Positions 7,426-14,999 of a stretch of 43,639 nt of DNA are shown here, in pieces. Each line of letters begins with the position of its first letter. The stretch's first letter is position 1. The notes below the pieces were generated by a model. The model was not told the origin of the DNA and searched no databases. It saw nothing but the letters and a program-made list of their open reading frames with translations. Source of the stretch: an uncultured Roseburia sp. (GTDB taxonomy: Bacteria; Bacillota; Clostridia; Lachnospirales; Lachnospiraceae); assembly GCA_947644305.1 (NCBI GenBank), contig CANRYS010000024.1, positions 1 through 43,639 on the forward strand, written 5' to 3'. The position numbers and the translations under genes are program-made.

Positions 7426-9198
7426 ATGGAACAGAGACTGAATGAGATCATCCGAGATTCAGAAAACGAGATAGAAACGACAAATCGAAAAAGTAATATG
7501 TTGGGAATTATAAAGTTAGTATTATTTGCAGCACTGGTTTTTACTGGCGTCAAGTTATGCTTCACTTCTAACTATTTGGGATGGGGCATTGGGGCGGCGG
7601 CACAGCTAGTGCTGTTTGTCTTTGCGCTGATATGGCACAGCCAGGTTCTGGATCGGATTCAGCAGATGAAGGGCATCTACAGCATAGCGCTCAGGGACAG
7701 GAAACGGCTGCGGGGAGAGTGGCAGGAGGGGGAAGATGATGGGGAAGATTTGGCGGGGGAAGAACATCCTTATGCACAGGATCTGGATATCATCGGGAAA
7801 CGCTCTCTGTTTCAATATATAAATTGTACTCACACCTTTCATGGGCGTAGGAAATTGGCGGAAGATCTTCTCTCACCGGAGTATTCGATAGAGGAGATTG
7901 AAAAAAGACAGCAGATGATCTATGAGATCGGCGAGGATTATGAAGGGGCAGCTCATATGGAATACGTCTTTTCTCAGATTGATACCGGAGAAGAGACAGC
8001 TGAGCTTTTAGAGCAGTTGAAGGACCAGAACCCCTTCTCTGGTAACAGATGTTTTTCTGTATTATTGAAGGTCATGCGGGGACTGACGATAGTTGCCTGC
8101 GGTTATCTGGTATGCTTTCGCACAAATGCGGGATTCGTCTTGCTGGGGACTCTTCTCTTTATCCAATTCTGTTTGTGGAGACTGGGAGAATATAAAACCC
8201 GGCATTATCTGGAACAGCTGCGCAGAGCTTCTAGGAAGGTCATGCCCTATAACCTGGCAGTCCGGGAAGTGCTATCCAGGAAATTCACTGTGGTTAGGGG
8301 AAAGGAACTGCAAGAGATAATGGCGGAAGCCCAGAAGGGAATGGATGAACTGGCACATATTTCCAGGAATGTGGGCTGGAGTTACAATCTGCTCTCGGAT
8401 CTTTTGCTGAATATCACTTTTCTATGGAGTTATAAAAATGCCTTTGATCTGCAAAACTGGAAAAAAGTTTACGGAGAAAAAGTGGAGGATTGGTTTGGAG
8501 CATTGGGAGAGATGGAGTGCTATCTAAGTTTTGCCAATCTGCTGCGTAGCTGCGACCAGATGTGTGCGCCGGAAGTGACAGAGGAAAACAAAGGTTTTTG
8601 CGGGGTGAATCTGGGACATCCACTGCTGGCCAATAAGGACCGGGTATGCAATGATTTTGAGATGGAGGATGGCATTGTAATCCTTTCCGGCTCTAATATG
8701 TCTGGGAAGAGCACGTTTATGCGCACCGTGGGTATCAATATGGTTCTGGCGAGGGCGGGGAGCTATGTGTGTGCGGAAGCTATGAGCTGTGGACGTCCCC
8801 GGATCATGACCTCTATGCGGATCGTGGACCGTACCACGGAGGGAATCTCTACATTTTATTCTGAACTGCTTCGGATTCGCCAGATCATCGATGCAGCGGG
8901 GGAAGCGGAACCAGTATATTTTCTGATCGATGAGATCTTTCGAGGGACGAATTCCGTGGACCGCAGAAAGGGGGCCGAGGGCGTCATACAAAAGCTTTGC
9001 CAGCAGGGATGCTGCGGCATAATTACGACCCATGACCTTGAGATCTGTGAACAGCAAAAGGGAACCGAGGGAATAAAAAATTACAGTTTCTGTGAAGAAT
9101 ATCGTGATGGTGACATGTATTTTACCTATACGCTACAGGAAGGAGTGGCCAAGACAACAAATGGAGAATTTTTACTAAAAAAGGTAGGAATTCTGTAG
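7426..9198 (+). CDS. Membrane-anchored MutS-like ATPase
   Basis: A 590-residue protein. Two hydrophobic segments lie near residues 25-70 and two more near 215-255. The C-terminal third is a MutS domain V ATPase: Walker A SGSNMSGKSTFMRT (about 421), Walker B YFLIDEIFRGTNS (about 500) and the TTHDLE switch (about 535). There is no mismatch-reading domain I, so this is not the classical mismatch-repair MutS. The family of short, transmembrane MutS-like proteins has no settled function. The ATG at 7426 follows GGGGAGG by 5 bases and is preferred to the GTG at 7402, which has no ribosome site. It begins 63 bases after the GH27 gene. Confidence 0.85.
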   Translation: MEQRLNEIIRDSENEIETTNRKSNMLGIIKLVLFAALVFTGVKLCFTSNYLGWGIGAAAQLVLFVFALIWHSQVLDRIQQMKGIYSIALRDRKRLRGEWQEGEDDGEDLAGEEHPYAQDLDIIGKRSLFQYINCTHTFHGRRKLAEDLLSPEYSIEEIEKRQQMIYEIGEDYEGAAHMEYVFSQIDTGEETAELLEQLKDQNPFSGNRCFSVLLKVMRGLTIVACGYLVCFRTNAGFVLLGTLLFIQFCLWRLGEYKTRHYLEQLRRASRKVMPYNLAVREVLSRKFTVVRGKELQEIMAEAQKGMDELAHISRNVGWSYNLLSDLLLNITFLWSYKNAFDLQNWKKVYGEKVEDWFGALGEMECYLSFANLLRSCDQMCAPEVTEENKGFCGVNLGHPLLANKDRVCNDFEMEDGIVILSGSNMSGKSTFMRTVGINMVLARAGSYVCAEAMSCGRPRIMTSMRIVDRTTEGISTFYSELLRIRQIIDAAGEAEPVYFLIDEIFRGTNSVDRRKGAEGVIQKLCQQGCCGIITTHDLEICEQQKGTEGIKNYSFCEEYRDGDMYFTYTLQEGVAKTTNGEFLLKKVGIL

Positions 9199-9234
9199 GA
9201 AGATAATGGAATCTAATTTTTTTCCGAAATTCTC

Positions 9235-9263
9235 TTTACATCTAAACCGGGGAGTGATATGAT
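9235..9263 (+). promoter_or_regulatory. Promoter of nrdD
   Basis: TTTACA at 9235-9240, a 17-base spacer ending TGA, and TATGAT at 9258-9263. The NrdR-type boxes begin 4 bases downstream of the -10 and would cover the transcript start. Confidence 0.75.
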
Positions 9264-9266
9264 AGA

Positions 9267-9313
9267 ACACAACATCTTGTGTTTGAAAGATAAAAAAATA
9301 CTATATTCAGTTG
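9267..9313 (+). promoter_or_regulatory. Tandem NrdR boxes upstream of nrdD
   Basis: Box 1 at 9267-9282 (ACACAACATCTTGTGT) matches the recalled NrdR consensus ACACWATATMTWGTGT at 15 of 16 positions. Box 2 at 9298-9313 (ATACTATATTCAGTTG) matches at 11 of 16. The boxes start 31 bases apart, about three helical turns, the usual spacing of paired NrdR sites. Both lie between the -10 and the nrdD start, so NrdR should repress nrdD here. Confidence 0.8.
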
Positions 9314-9340
9314 TTTAGAAGGATTGGAGAAATTGTAATC

Positions 9341-11518
9341 ATGAGTAGGACAAGGGTTATCAAGCGAAACGGAGAAGAAGTAGAGTTTAATCCAGAGAAG
9401 ATCAGCAATGCGATCCAGAAAGCGAATAAAGAGGTAGAGGAGCATAAAAGCTTGTCGCTGCTTCAGATCGCAGATGTGACGAACCGGGTATCCGACCGGA
9501 TTGAAAATGCTTCCCACGCAGTCAATGTGGAGAGTATACAGGATATGGTAGAGGTCGGAATCATGCAGGAGGGCGGTTATGAGATCGCACAGAAGTATGT
9601 GCGTTATCGTTATCAGCGTGAGATCGCCAGAAAAGCCAATACGACGGACAGCGAGATCCTGTCTCTCATTGAGTGCAACAACGAAGAAGTCAATCAGGAA
9701 AATTCCAATAAAGATGCCAGCATCAATTCTACACAGCGGGATTATATGGCCGGGCAGGTCAGTAAGGATCTGACGATGCGTCTTCTGCTGCCGAAAGAGA
9801 TTGTAGATGCCCATAAGGAGGGGATCATTCATTTTCATGATTCGGATTATTATGCCCAGAAAGAACATAACTGTGACTTGATCAATCTGGAGGACATGCT
9901 TCAGAATGGTACGGTGATCAGCGATACCTTGATCGAAAAACCACATTCCTTTTATACGGCGTGTAATGTGACCACTCAGATCGTGGCGCAGGTGGCGAGT
10001 AACCAGTACGGCGGACAATCTTTTTCCTTAGCTCATCTGGCTCCTTTTGTGGATATCAGCCGCAAGAAGTTGAGAAAGGAAGTGCAGGAGGAATTTGAGT
10101 CCCTGGATCTTTCCTCCAATGACACAAGGCTAGAAGAAATTGTAAAAAAGAGACTTGCCGACGAGATTAAGCGAGGGATTCAGACGATCCAGTATCAGTT
10201 GATCACGTTGATGACCTGCAACGGACAGGCGCCTTTTGTCACGATGTTTATGTATCTGGACGAGGTGGAGGGGCAGGCCCGCCATGATCTGGCGCTGTTG
10301 ATCGAAGAAGTACTGAGCCAGCGGATCCAGGGAGTAAAAAATGAAAAAGGGGTGTGGATCACACCGGCATTTCCCAAGCTGATCTATGTACTGGATGAGG
10401 ATAATATAAAAGAGGATTCTGAGTTTTGGTATCTGACGGAGCTGGCGGCGAAGTGTACGGCAAAACGAATGGTGCCGGATTATATATCTGCCAAAGTGAT
10501 GCGTCAGCTAAAGCAGGGCGATGTATATACCTGCATGGGCTGCCGTTCATTCCTCACAGTGGAAGACGGACAGAGAAATTCTGATGGAAGTCATAAATAT
10601 TATGGCCGGTTTAATCAGGGAGTCGTGACGATAAATCTTGTGGATGTGGCGTGTTCTTCTTATGGAGATATGGATAAGTTCTGGAAAATATTGGATGATA
10701 GACTGGAGCTGTGCCACCGGGCGCTGCGGTGCCGTCATGAAAGGTTAAAGGGAACGGTATCGGACGTAGCACCGATCCTGTGGCAGCATGGGGCACTGGC
10801 AAGGCTGGGTAAGGGAGAAAAAATTGATAAACTGCTGTATGATGGATATTCCACGATTTCTCTCGGCTATGCGGGACTGTATGAGATGTGTGTGCGGATG
10901 ACGGGAAAATCCCACACGGCTCCAGAAGCGAGAGATTTTGCCCTGGCGGTGATGAAGCGTCTGAACGACAAGTGTGGAGAGTGGAAAGTACAGGAGCATA
11001 TCAGCTATTCCGTATACGGAACACCGATGGAGTCTACCACCTATAAGTTTGCTAAGTGCCTGCAGAAACGTTTCGGTGTGATCCAGGGTGTGACGGATAA
11101 AAATTATATCACCAACAGCTATCATATCCATGTGACAGAAGAAATCGATGCGTTTAGCAAACTCAGTTTTGAATCTGAGTTCCAAAAGCTGTCACCAGGA
11201 GGGGCGATCAGCTATGTAGAGGTGCCAAATATGCAGGATAATATTCCGGCTGTCATCTCTGTTATGCGCCATATTTATGAAAATATTATGTATGCGGAGC
11301 TGAATACAAAGAGTGATTTCTGTGAGGAGTGTGGCTATTCCGGCGAGGTAGTGGTCAAAGAGGATGAGTCTGGAAAGCTTATGTGGCAGTGTCCGAACTG
11401 TGGCTGTCATGATCAGACCAAACTTTTTGTGGCGAGGCGAACCTGTGGCTATATTGGAACCCAGTTCTGGAACCAGGGACGCACCCAGGAGATCAGAGAC
11501 CGGGTACTTCACCTGTAA
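9341..11518 (+). CDS. nrdD: Anaerobic ribonucleoside-triphosphate reductase (class III)
   Basis: A 725-residue protein. The N-terminal ATP-cone (RTRVIKRNGEEVEFNPEKIS) provides allosteric control. The central 10-stranded barrel carries MTCNGQAPFVTMFMYLDEVE. A zinc-binding C-terminal Cys cluster (CEECGYSG, then CPNCGC) precedes the glycyl-radical loop RRTCGYIGTQFWNQGR. It reduces NTPs to dNTPs without oxygen and needs the activase NrdG. No nrdG follows in this window; the next gene is convergent thiM, whose end overlaps by 26 bases. I chose the ATG at 9341 because its product begins at the conserved N-terminus; the TTG at 9311 overlaps NrdR box 2. Expression is probably NrdR-repressed. Confidence 0.96.
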   Translation: MSRTRVIKRNGEEVEFNPEKISNAIQKANKEVEEHKSLSLLQIADVTNRVSDRIENASHAVNVESIQDMVEVGIMQEGGYEIAQKYVRYRYQREIARKANTTDSEILSLIECNNEEVNQENSNKDASINSTQRDYMAGQVSKDLTMRLLLPKEIVDAHKEGIIHFHDSDYYAQKEHNCDLINLEDMLQNGTVISDTLIEKPHSFYTACNVTTQIVAQVASNQYGGQSFSLAHLAPFVDISRKKLRKEVQEEFESLDLSSNDTRLEEIVKKRLADEIKRGIQTIQYQLITLMTCNGQAPFVTMFMYLDEVEGQARHDLALLIEEVLSQRIQGVKNEKGVWITPAFPKLIYVLDEDNIKEDSEFWYLTELAAKCTAKRMVPDYISAKVMRQLKQGDVYTCMGCRSFLTVEDGQRNSDGSHKYYGRFNQGVVTINLVDVACSSYGDMDKFWKILDDRLELCHRALRCRHERLKGTVSDVAPILWQHGALARLGKGEKIDKLLYDGYSTISLGYAGLYEMCVRMTGKSHTAPEARDFALAVMKRLNDKCGEWKVQEHISYSVYGTPMESTTYKFAKCLQKRFGVIQGVTDKNYITNSYHIHVTEEIDAFSKLSFESEFQKLSPGGAISYVEVPNMQDNIPAVISVMRHIYENIMYAELNTKSDFCEECGYSGEVVVKEDESGKLMWQCPNCGCHDQTKLFVARRTCGYIGTQFWNQGRTQEIRDRVLHL

Positions 11519-12308
11519 ACTGTTTGCTGATCTCATCGATGAGATACATTCGGAAGGACATCGTTCCCCCATCGGCAGCCTGGGTTTTCCGGGCTGCTTT
11601 TTCGGCGGCAAGGTTCATCTGATGAACTGCTGTACGGACCGCATTCCAATGATCTTCGGGATTCGCGGCCATACATAGGCAGATCAGTTCAGTGAGCATA
11701 CAGCCGCTGCCGGTGATCCGGGCGGAGAGGGGAGAGCCTCCCCGGATCATCTCGCATTGGTCCTGGTGCACCACCAGATCCTCTTTTCCAGAAACCACGA
11801 TAAAGGCATCGGTATACTGGGATAGACAGCGGGCGTTCTCACGACAGGTCTCCAGATTTTTCTCCTGCATGATCTCTGCTTCTGGGGCATCCACAAAAGA
11901 TTCTGCGTTGTCTTCTGAATTGGTGAGAAGATGGGAAAGAGTGCTGATCTCAGAGGCGTTGCCCCGGATAGCGGAAAAGTGCAGTTCCGATAAAAGTCTC
12001 TGACAGGCATTTTTTCGAAGGGGGGTGGCGCCGGCGGCCACCGGATCCAGGACGACAGGATGTCCCAGACGGTTGGCCTCCTTTCCCGCTGCCAGCATCG
12101 CTTCCAGAGAGGAAACTGCCCCCAGATTTAATACAAGACCATCGCAGTGTGAGGTCATCTCAGCAGCTTCCGCCGGATCGGATGCCATGGTGGCGTGTCC
12201 CCCTGCTGCCAGGAGGATATTGGCACAGTCATTGATGGTGATGGTATTGGTTATGGAGTGAATCTTTGGTTCCATTTTCTTTATATTTTTAATGATCAAA
12301 TCTTTCAC
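11493..12308 (-). CDS. thiM: Hydroxyethylthiazole kinase
   Basis: A 271-residue cytosolic kinase that phosphorylates 4-methyl-5-(2-hydroxyethyl)thiazole for thiamine salvage. Family motifs are NTITINDCANILLAAGGHATM (split here as NTITINDCANILL and AAGGHATM), HCDGLVLNLGA, VVLDPVAAGAT and the catalytic ARITGSGCMLT. Its start is GTG at 12308, overlapping the thiW stop as GTGA, with GGGAG 6-7 bases upstream; this points to translational coupling. The C-terminus overlaps the convergent nrdD end by 26 bases with no visible terminator between them. Confidence 0.95.
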   Translation of the reverse strand: MKDLIIKNIKKMEPKIHSITNTITINDCANILLAAGGHATMASDPAEAAEMTSHCDGLVLNLGAVSSLEAMLAAGKEANRLGHPVVLDPVAAGATPLRKNACQRLLSELHFSAIRGNASEISTLSHLLTNSEDNAESFVDAPEAEIMQEKNLETCRENARCLSQYTDAFIVVSGKEDLVVHQDQCEMIRGGSPLSARITGSGCMLTELICLCMAANPEDHWNAVRTAVHQMNLAAEKAARKTQAADGGTMSFRMYLIDEISKQFTGEVPGL

Positions 12309-12796
12309 ACTAACATCTCCCGTATTTTCGATAATGAGCCAGATCTTTTTAGAAGGATCAATATGGCATACCCCAGAAGTGCCCCTGTGATACAGGCGGG
12401 CATAAACAGTGGAATATAGTAGAGAGGGGTGGAGAGGCTTACGCCAAAACCATATTTCATGACATAATAGCTCAAAAGGGCGCTGATCAGTCCGGTGCCG
12501 ATGATCTCCCCAGCCACCGCCAGGATCATTTTCTTAGAAATGATATAAAAAAGTCCCGATAGCAGAGCGCCTATGACAGCTCCAATGATGGCGGTAACAG
12601 GTCTGCCGGTCAGAAGCATCCTCATACACCCGGTGATCAGTGCGGAGACGAATCCATAGACCGGACCGAGGATCACCGCGCAGATCACATTACAGCAGTG
12701 CTGAAAGGGTACGACAAAAGGAAATGATACAAAGGTTGACAGGATAAAGCTGATACAAGACATAAATGCAGTAAAGCATGATTTTTTTAGATTCAT
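12305..12796 (-). CDS. thiW: Thiazole/thiamine-precursor ECF transporter S component ThiW
   Basis: A 163-residue membrane protein with about five hydrophobic segments. The opening FTAFMSCISFILSTFVSFPF, the QHCCNVICAVILGPVYGF block and TGRPVTAIIGAVIGALLSG fit the ThiW family of energy-coupling-factor substrate-binding proteins, which import the thiazole moiety used by ThiM. CGGAGA lies about 8 bases before the ATG. It is first in the thiW-thiM operon, which has its own promoter at 12854-12882. The shared ECF energising module is not in the window. No TPP riboswitch fits between promoter and start. Confidence 0.88.
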   Translation of the reverse strand: MNLKKSCFTAFMSCISFILSTFVSFPFVVPFQHCCNVICAVILGPVYGFVSALITGCMRMLLTGRPVTAIIGAVIGALLSGLFYIISKKMILAVAGEIIGTGLISALLSYYVMKYGFGVSLSTPLYYIPLFMPACITGALLGYAILILLKRSGSLSKIREMLV

Positions 12797-12853
12797 TGGT
12801 TATTCTCCGTTCTGACCAGTTCTGATTTTGTGTCGTTTGGCATCATCAGGCTA

Positions 12854-12882
12854 AGTATAACAGAAAAACCTTCGGGAATCAA
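12854..12882 (-). promoter_or_regulatory. Promoter of thiW-thiM
   Basis: On the minus strand, TTGATT (12882-12877), a 17-base spacer ending TGT, and TATACT (12859-12854). Transcription would start near 12847, leaving only about 50 nt before the thiW ATG. That is too short for a full TPP riboswitch. Confidence 0.65.
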
Positions 12883-12911
12883 ATCCGAAAAGGTGAGGCA
12901 GGAAACAATAT

Positions 12912-12940
12912 TTGAGAACAGGGGGCAAATGTGGTATACT
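12912..12940 (+). promoter_or_regulatory. Promoter of the type IIS restriction-modification operon
   Basis: TTGAGA at 12912-12917, a 17-base spacer and TATACT at 12935-12940. The transcript would start near 12947 and carry a leader of about 100 nt before the first methylase gene at 13048. Confidence 0.65.
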
Positions 12941-12970
12941 TTACTCTGAGAGTGCAGGGCACGAAGCAAT

Positions 12971-13005
12971 CGCTTTTACATATGGTGATGGTACTGCTAA
13001 AAGCG
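12971..13005 (+). promoter_or_regulatory. Hairpin in the leader of the methylase operon
   Basis: CGCTTTTA at 12971-12978 and TAAAAGCG at 12998-13005 form a perfect 8-bp stem with a 19-nt loop. A small GTGC/GCAC hairpin lies just before it (12952-12962). No T-run follows, so this is not a terminator in this direction. A 16-codon ATG-to-TAG frame (12982-13032) starts in the loop but has no ribosome site. A role in controlling methylase expression is possible but not shown. Confidence 0.35.
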
Positions 13006-13047
13006 GCACGGGGGTTTAAGAAAAGAACATAGTAAGAGGTAATACAA

Positions 13048-14121
13048 ATGGCTAAAACCACTAAAATTAACAATAGACGGTATCTAGGAAATAAATATCG
13101 CTTGCTTCCCTTCATCCAGAAGGTGGTAGAAGACGAGTGTGAAGAGGTAAATACGATCGTGGATATTTTTGCAGGAACAGGAGTGGTTGCATCTGCATTT
13201 CAAGAGAAACAGTTGATTACAAACGATATTTTGTATAGTAATTATATTTCCAATTATGCCTGGTTTTCTGCCGAGCCCTATCATAAAGATCTGTTGGAAA
13301 ATATGATTGATACTTACAATGCTGGGCAAGGAACGGAAGAAAACTATATGACTCAAAATTTTGCGAATACTTATTTTAGTTTGGAGGATTGTGCAAAAAT
13401 AGGTTTTATAAGAGAAGACATAGAGGATAAATATGAGCAGGGCAGAATTAATTTTAGGGAACGGGCGATTTTGATTACTTCCTTACTATATGCTATGGAT
13501 AAAATAGCCAAAACCTGTGGACATTATGACGCCTATCGGCGAGGTGTTGAATTTGATGCACATCTTGAACTGTCTTTGCCGGATGTAAGTGAAGTGAATC
13601 ATCCGAATAATCAATGCTTTAATGTGGATTCGAATGATCTGGCCAGAGACATATCGGCAGATTTGGTTTACATAGATCCACCGTATAATTCCAGACAGTA
13701 CTGCGATGCCTATCATTTGCTGGAAAATGTGGCTCGGTGGGAAAAACCAGAAGTATTTGGTGTTGCCAAGAAGATGGATCGAAGTCATTTAAAGAGTCGA
13801 TATTGTACCAAAAGTGCAGCGGAAGCATTTGAAGATCTAATTAAAAATCTCAACTGTCGCTATATTTTGCTTTCTTATAACAACATGGCGACAAAGGGAG
13901 ATGGTCGTTCCAATGCGAAGATTTCAGATGATGATATTTATAGAATATTGAATGACAAAGGGGAAGTAAAAGTATTTTCGGAAAATTATAAAGCTTTTAC
14001 AACAGGTAAGTCAGATATTGCCGACAATCAGGAGCGGTTATTTCTTTGTACCTGTGATCAAGGGAAGTGTGAGGGAAACTATGATACAGTCACCATTAAA
14101 TTACACCGGGGGAAAGTATAG
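13048..14121 (+). CDS. D12-class adenine-N6 DNA methyltransferase (M1 of type IIS system)
   Basis: A 357-residue Dam-like methylase. RRYLGNKYRLLPFI (about 10-23) is motif X, DIFAGTGVVASAFQ (about 37) is the AdoMet site and DLVYIDPPYNSRQY (about 203) is catalytic motif IV. It transfers a methyl group to adenine in the site cut by the partner endonuclease at 15000-17093. AGAGG lies about 9 bases before the ATG. Its last 41 bases overlap the start of the second methylase, and the three genes form one operon. Two methylases plus an AlwI-type nuclease fit a type IIS system in which each enzyme protects one strand of an asymmetric site. Confidence 0.88.
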   Translation: MAKTTKINNRRYLGNKYRLLPFIQKVVEDECEEVNTIVDIFAGTGVVASAFQEKQLITNDILYSNYISNYAWFSAEPYHKDLLENMIDTYNAGQGTEENYMTQNFANTYFSLEDCAKIGFIREDIEDKYEQGRINFRERAILITSLLYAMDKIAKTCGHYDAYRRGVEFDAHLELSLPDVSEVNHPNNQCFNVDSNDLARDISADLVYIDPPYNSRQYCDAYHLLENVARWEKPEVFGVAKKMDRSHLKSRYCTKSAAEAFEDLIKNLNCRYILLSYNNMATKGDGRSNAKISDDDIYRILNDKGEVKVFSENYKAFTTGKSDIADNQERLFLCTCDQGKCEGNYDTVTIKLHRGKV

Positions 14122-14989
14122 GCTTTTACCTCAAATATTACCATTGTTTCCAGAGCAGATAGGAACTTTTGTAGATCTGTTTTGTGGAGGATGTAATGTT
14201 GGAATCAACGTAGCGGCAAAGACGCACATTTACAATGACAGTTGCACTCCGTTGATAAAACTGTACTCTGTCATGCAAAGGCTTGACAGCCAGGAATTTA
14301 TAAAACGGCTTGAAAATGTCATCCATCGTTATGGCTTGTCCGACGTAAAGACAAAGGGATATAAATTTTATGGCTGCAACAGCAGCGACGGGTTGAGCGC
14401 CTATAATCGGGAACCTTTTATGAATTTGCGCAGAGATGTCAATCAAGCAGAAGTTCAGGATGAGGAATATTACATAAAATTATATACACTGATCATCTAT
14501 GCCTTTAATAATCAGATCCGGTTTAACCGAAAGGGAGATTTCAATCTGCCGCCAGGGAAGAGAGACTTTAATCAGAACATGTATGATAAGTTATCTGTTT
14601 TTCTCAATTTGCTCCATACACAGAAAGCGGTATTTGCTAATTTGAATTTTAAAGATATTGATCTGGATCATCTTGTGCCTGGAGATTTTGTTTACGCAGA
14701 TCCTCCCTATCTTATTACCTGTGCTGCCTATAATGAGAAGAGGGGATGGACAGAACAAGACGAATACGATCTGTTGAATTTGCTGGATTCTCTATCCCGG
14801 CGGAAGATTCGCTTTGGGTTGTCAAACGTCATTGAATCTAAAGGGAGAAGAAACGATATATTGGATAAATGGGTAAAAGACAGGCCTGATTACAGACAGA
14901 TTGATCTTGATTATACATATCATAACGCAAACTATCAGAGGAAGAATAGAAAATCCGTGACACGAGAGGTTTTAATTGTAAACTATTAG
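14081..14989 (+). CDS. D12-class adenine-N6 DNA methyltransferase (M2 of type IIS system)
   Basis: A 302-residue D12-class methylase. NYTGGKYRLLPQIL (about 7-20) is motif X, VDLFCGGCNVGIN (about 33) the AdoMet loop, and DFVYADPPYLIT (about 202) motif IV. I place the start at the ATG at 14081, after GTGAGGG, since this gives the conserved N-terminus. A longer frame opens at 14018, inside the first methylase. It overlaps that gene by 41 bases, so translation is likely coupled. The endonuclease follows 10 bases after its stop. It differs clearly from the first methylase, which suggests separate strand specificities rather than recent duplication. Confidence 0.9.
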   Translation: MIQSPLNYTGGKYRLLPQILPLFPEQIGTFVDLFCGGCNVGINVAAKTHIYNDSCTPLIKLYSVMQRLDSQEFIKRLENVIHRYGLSDVKTKGYKFYGCNSSDGLSAYNREPFMNLRRDVNQAEVQDEEYYIKLYTLIIYAFNNQIRFNRKGDFNLPPGKRDFNQNMYDKLSVFLNLLHTQKAVFANLNFKDIDLDHLVPGDFVYADPPYLITCAAYNEKRGWTEQDEYDLLNLLDSLSRRKIRFGLSNVIESKGRRNDILDKWVKDRPDYRQIDLDYTYHNANYQRKNRKSVTREVLIVNY

Positions 14990-14999
14990 GAGGAACCTG

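Noticed and set aside
8524-9057. 177-codon minus-strand frame over the MutS-like ATPase
   Set aside because: It is opposite the Walker A/B region of a well-supported gene and its sequence is not protein-like.
9242-10018. 258-codon minus-strand frame opposite nrdD
   Set aside because: nrdD is unmistakable on the plus strand with NrdR boxes and a promoter; the antisense frame shows no family features.
12946-12965. CTGAGAG sequence near the methylase promoter resembling a TPP riboswitch motif
   Set aside because: It lies on the strand of the methylase operon, lacks the partner motifs and cannot serve thiW, which reads the other way.
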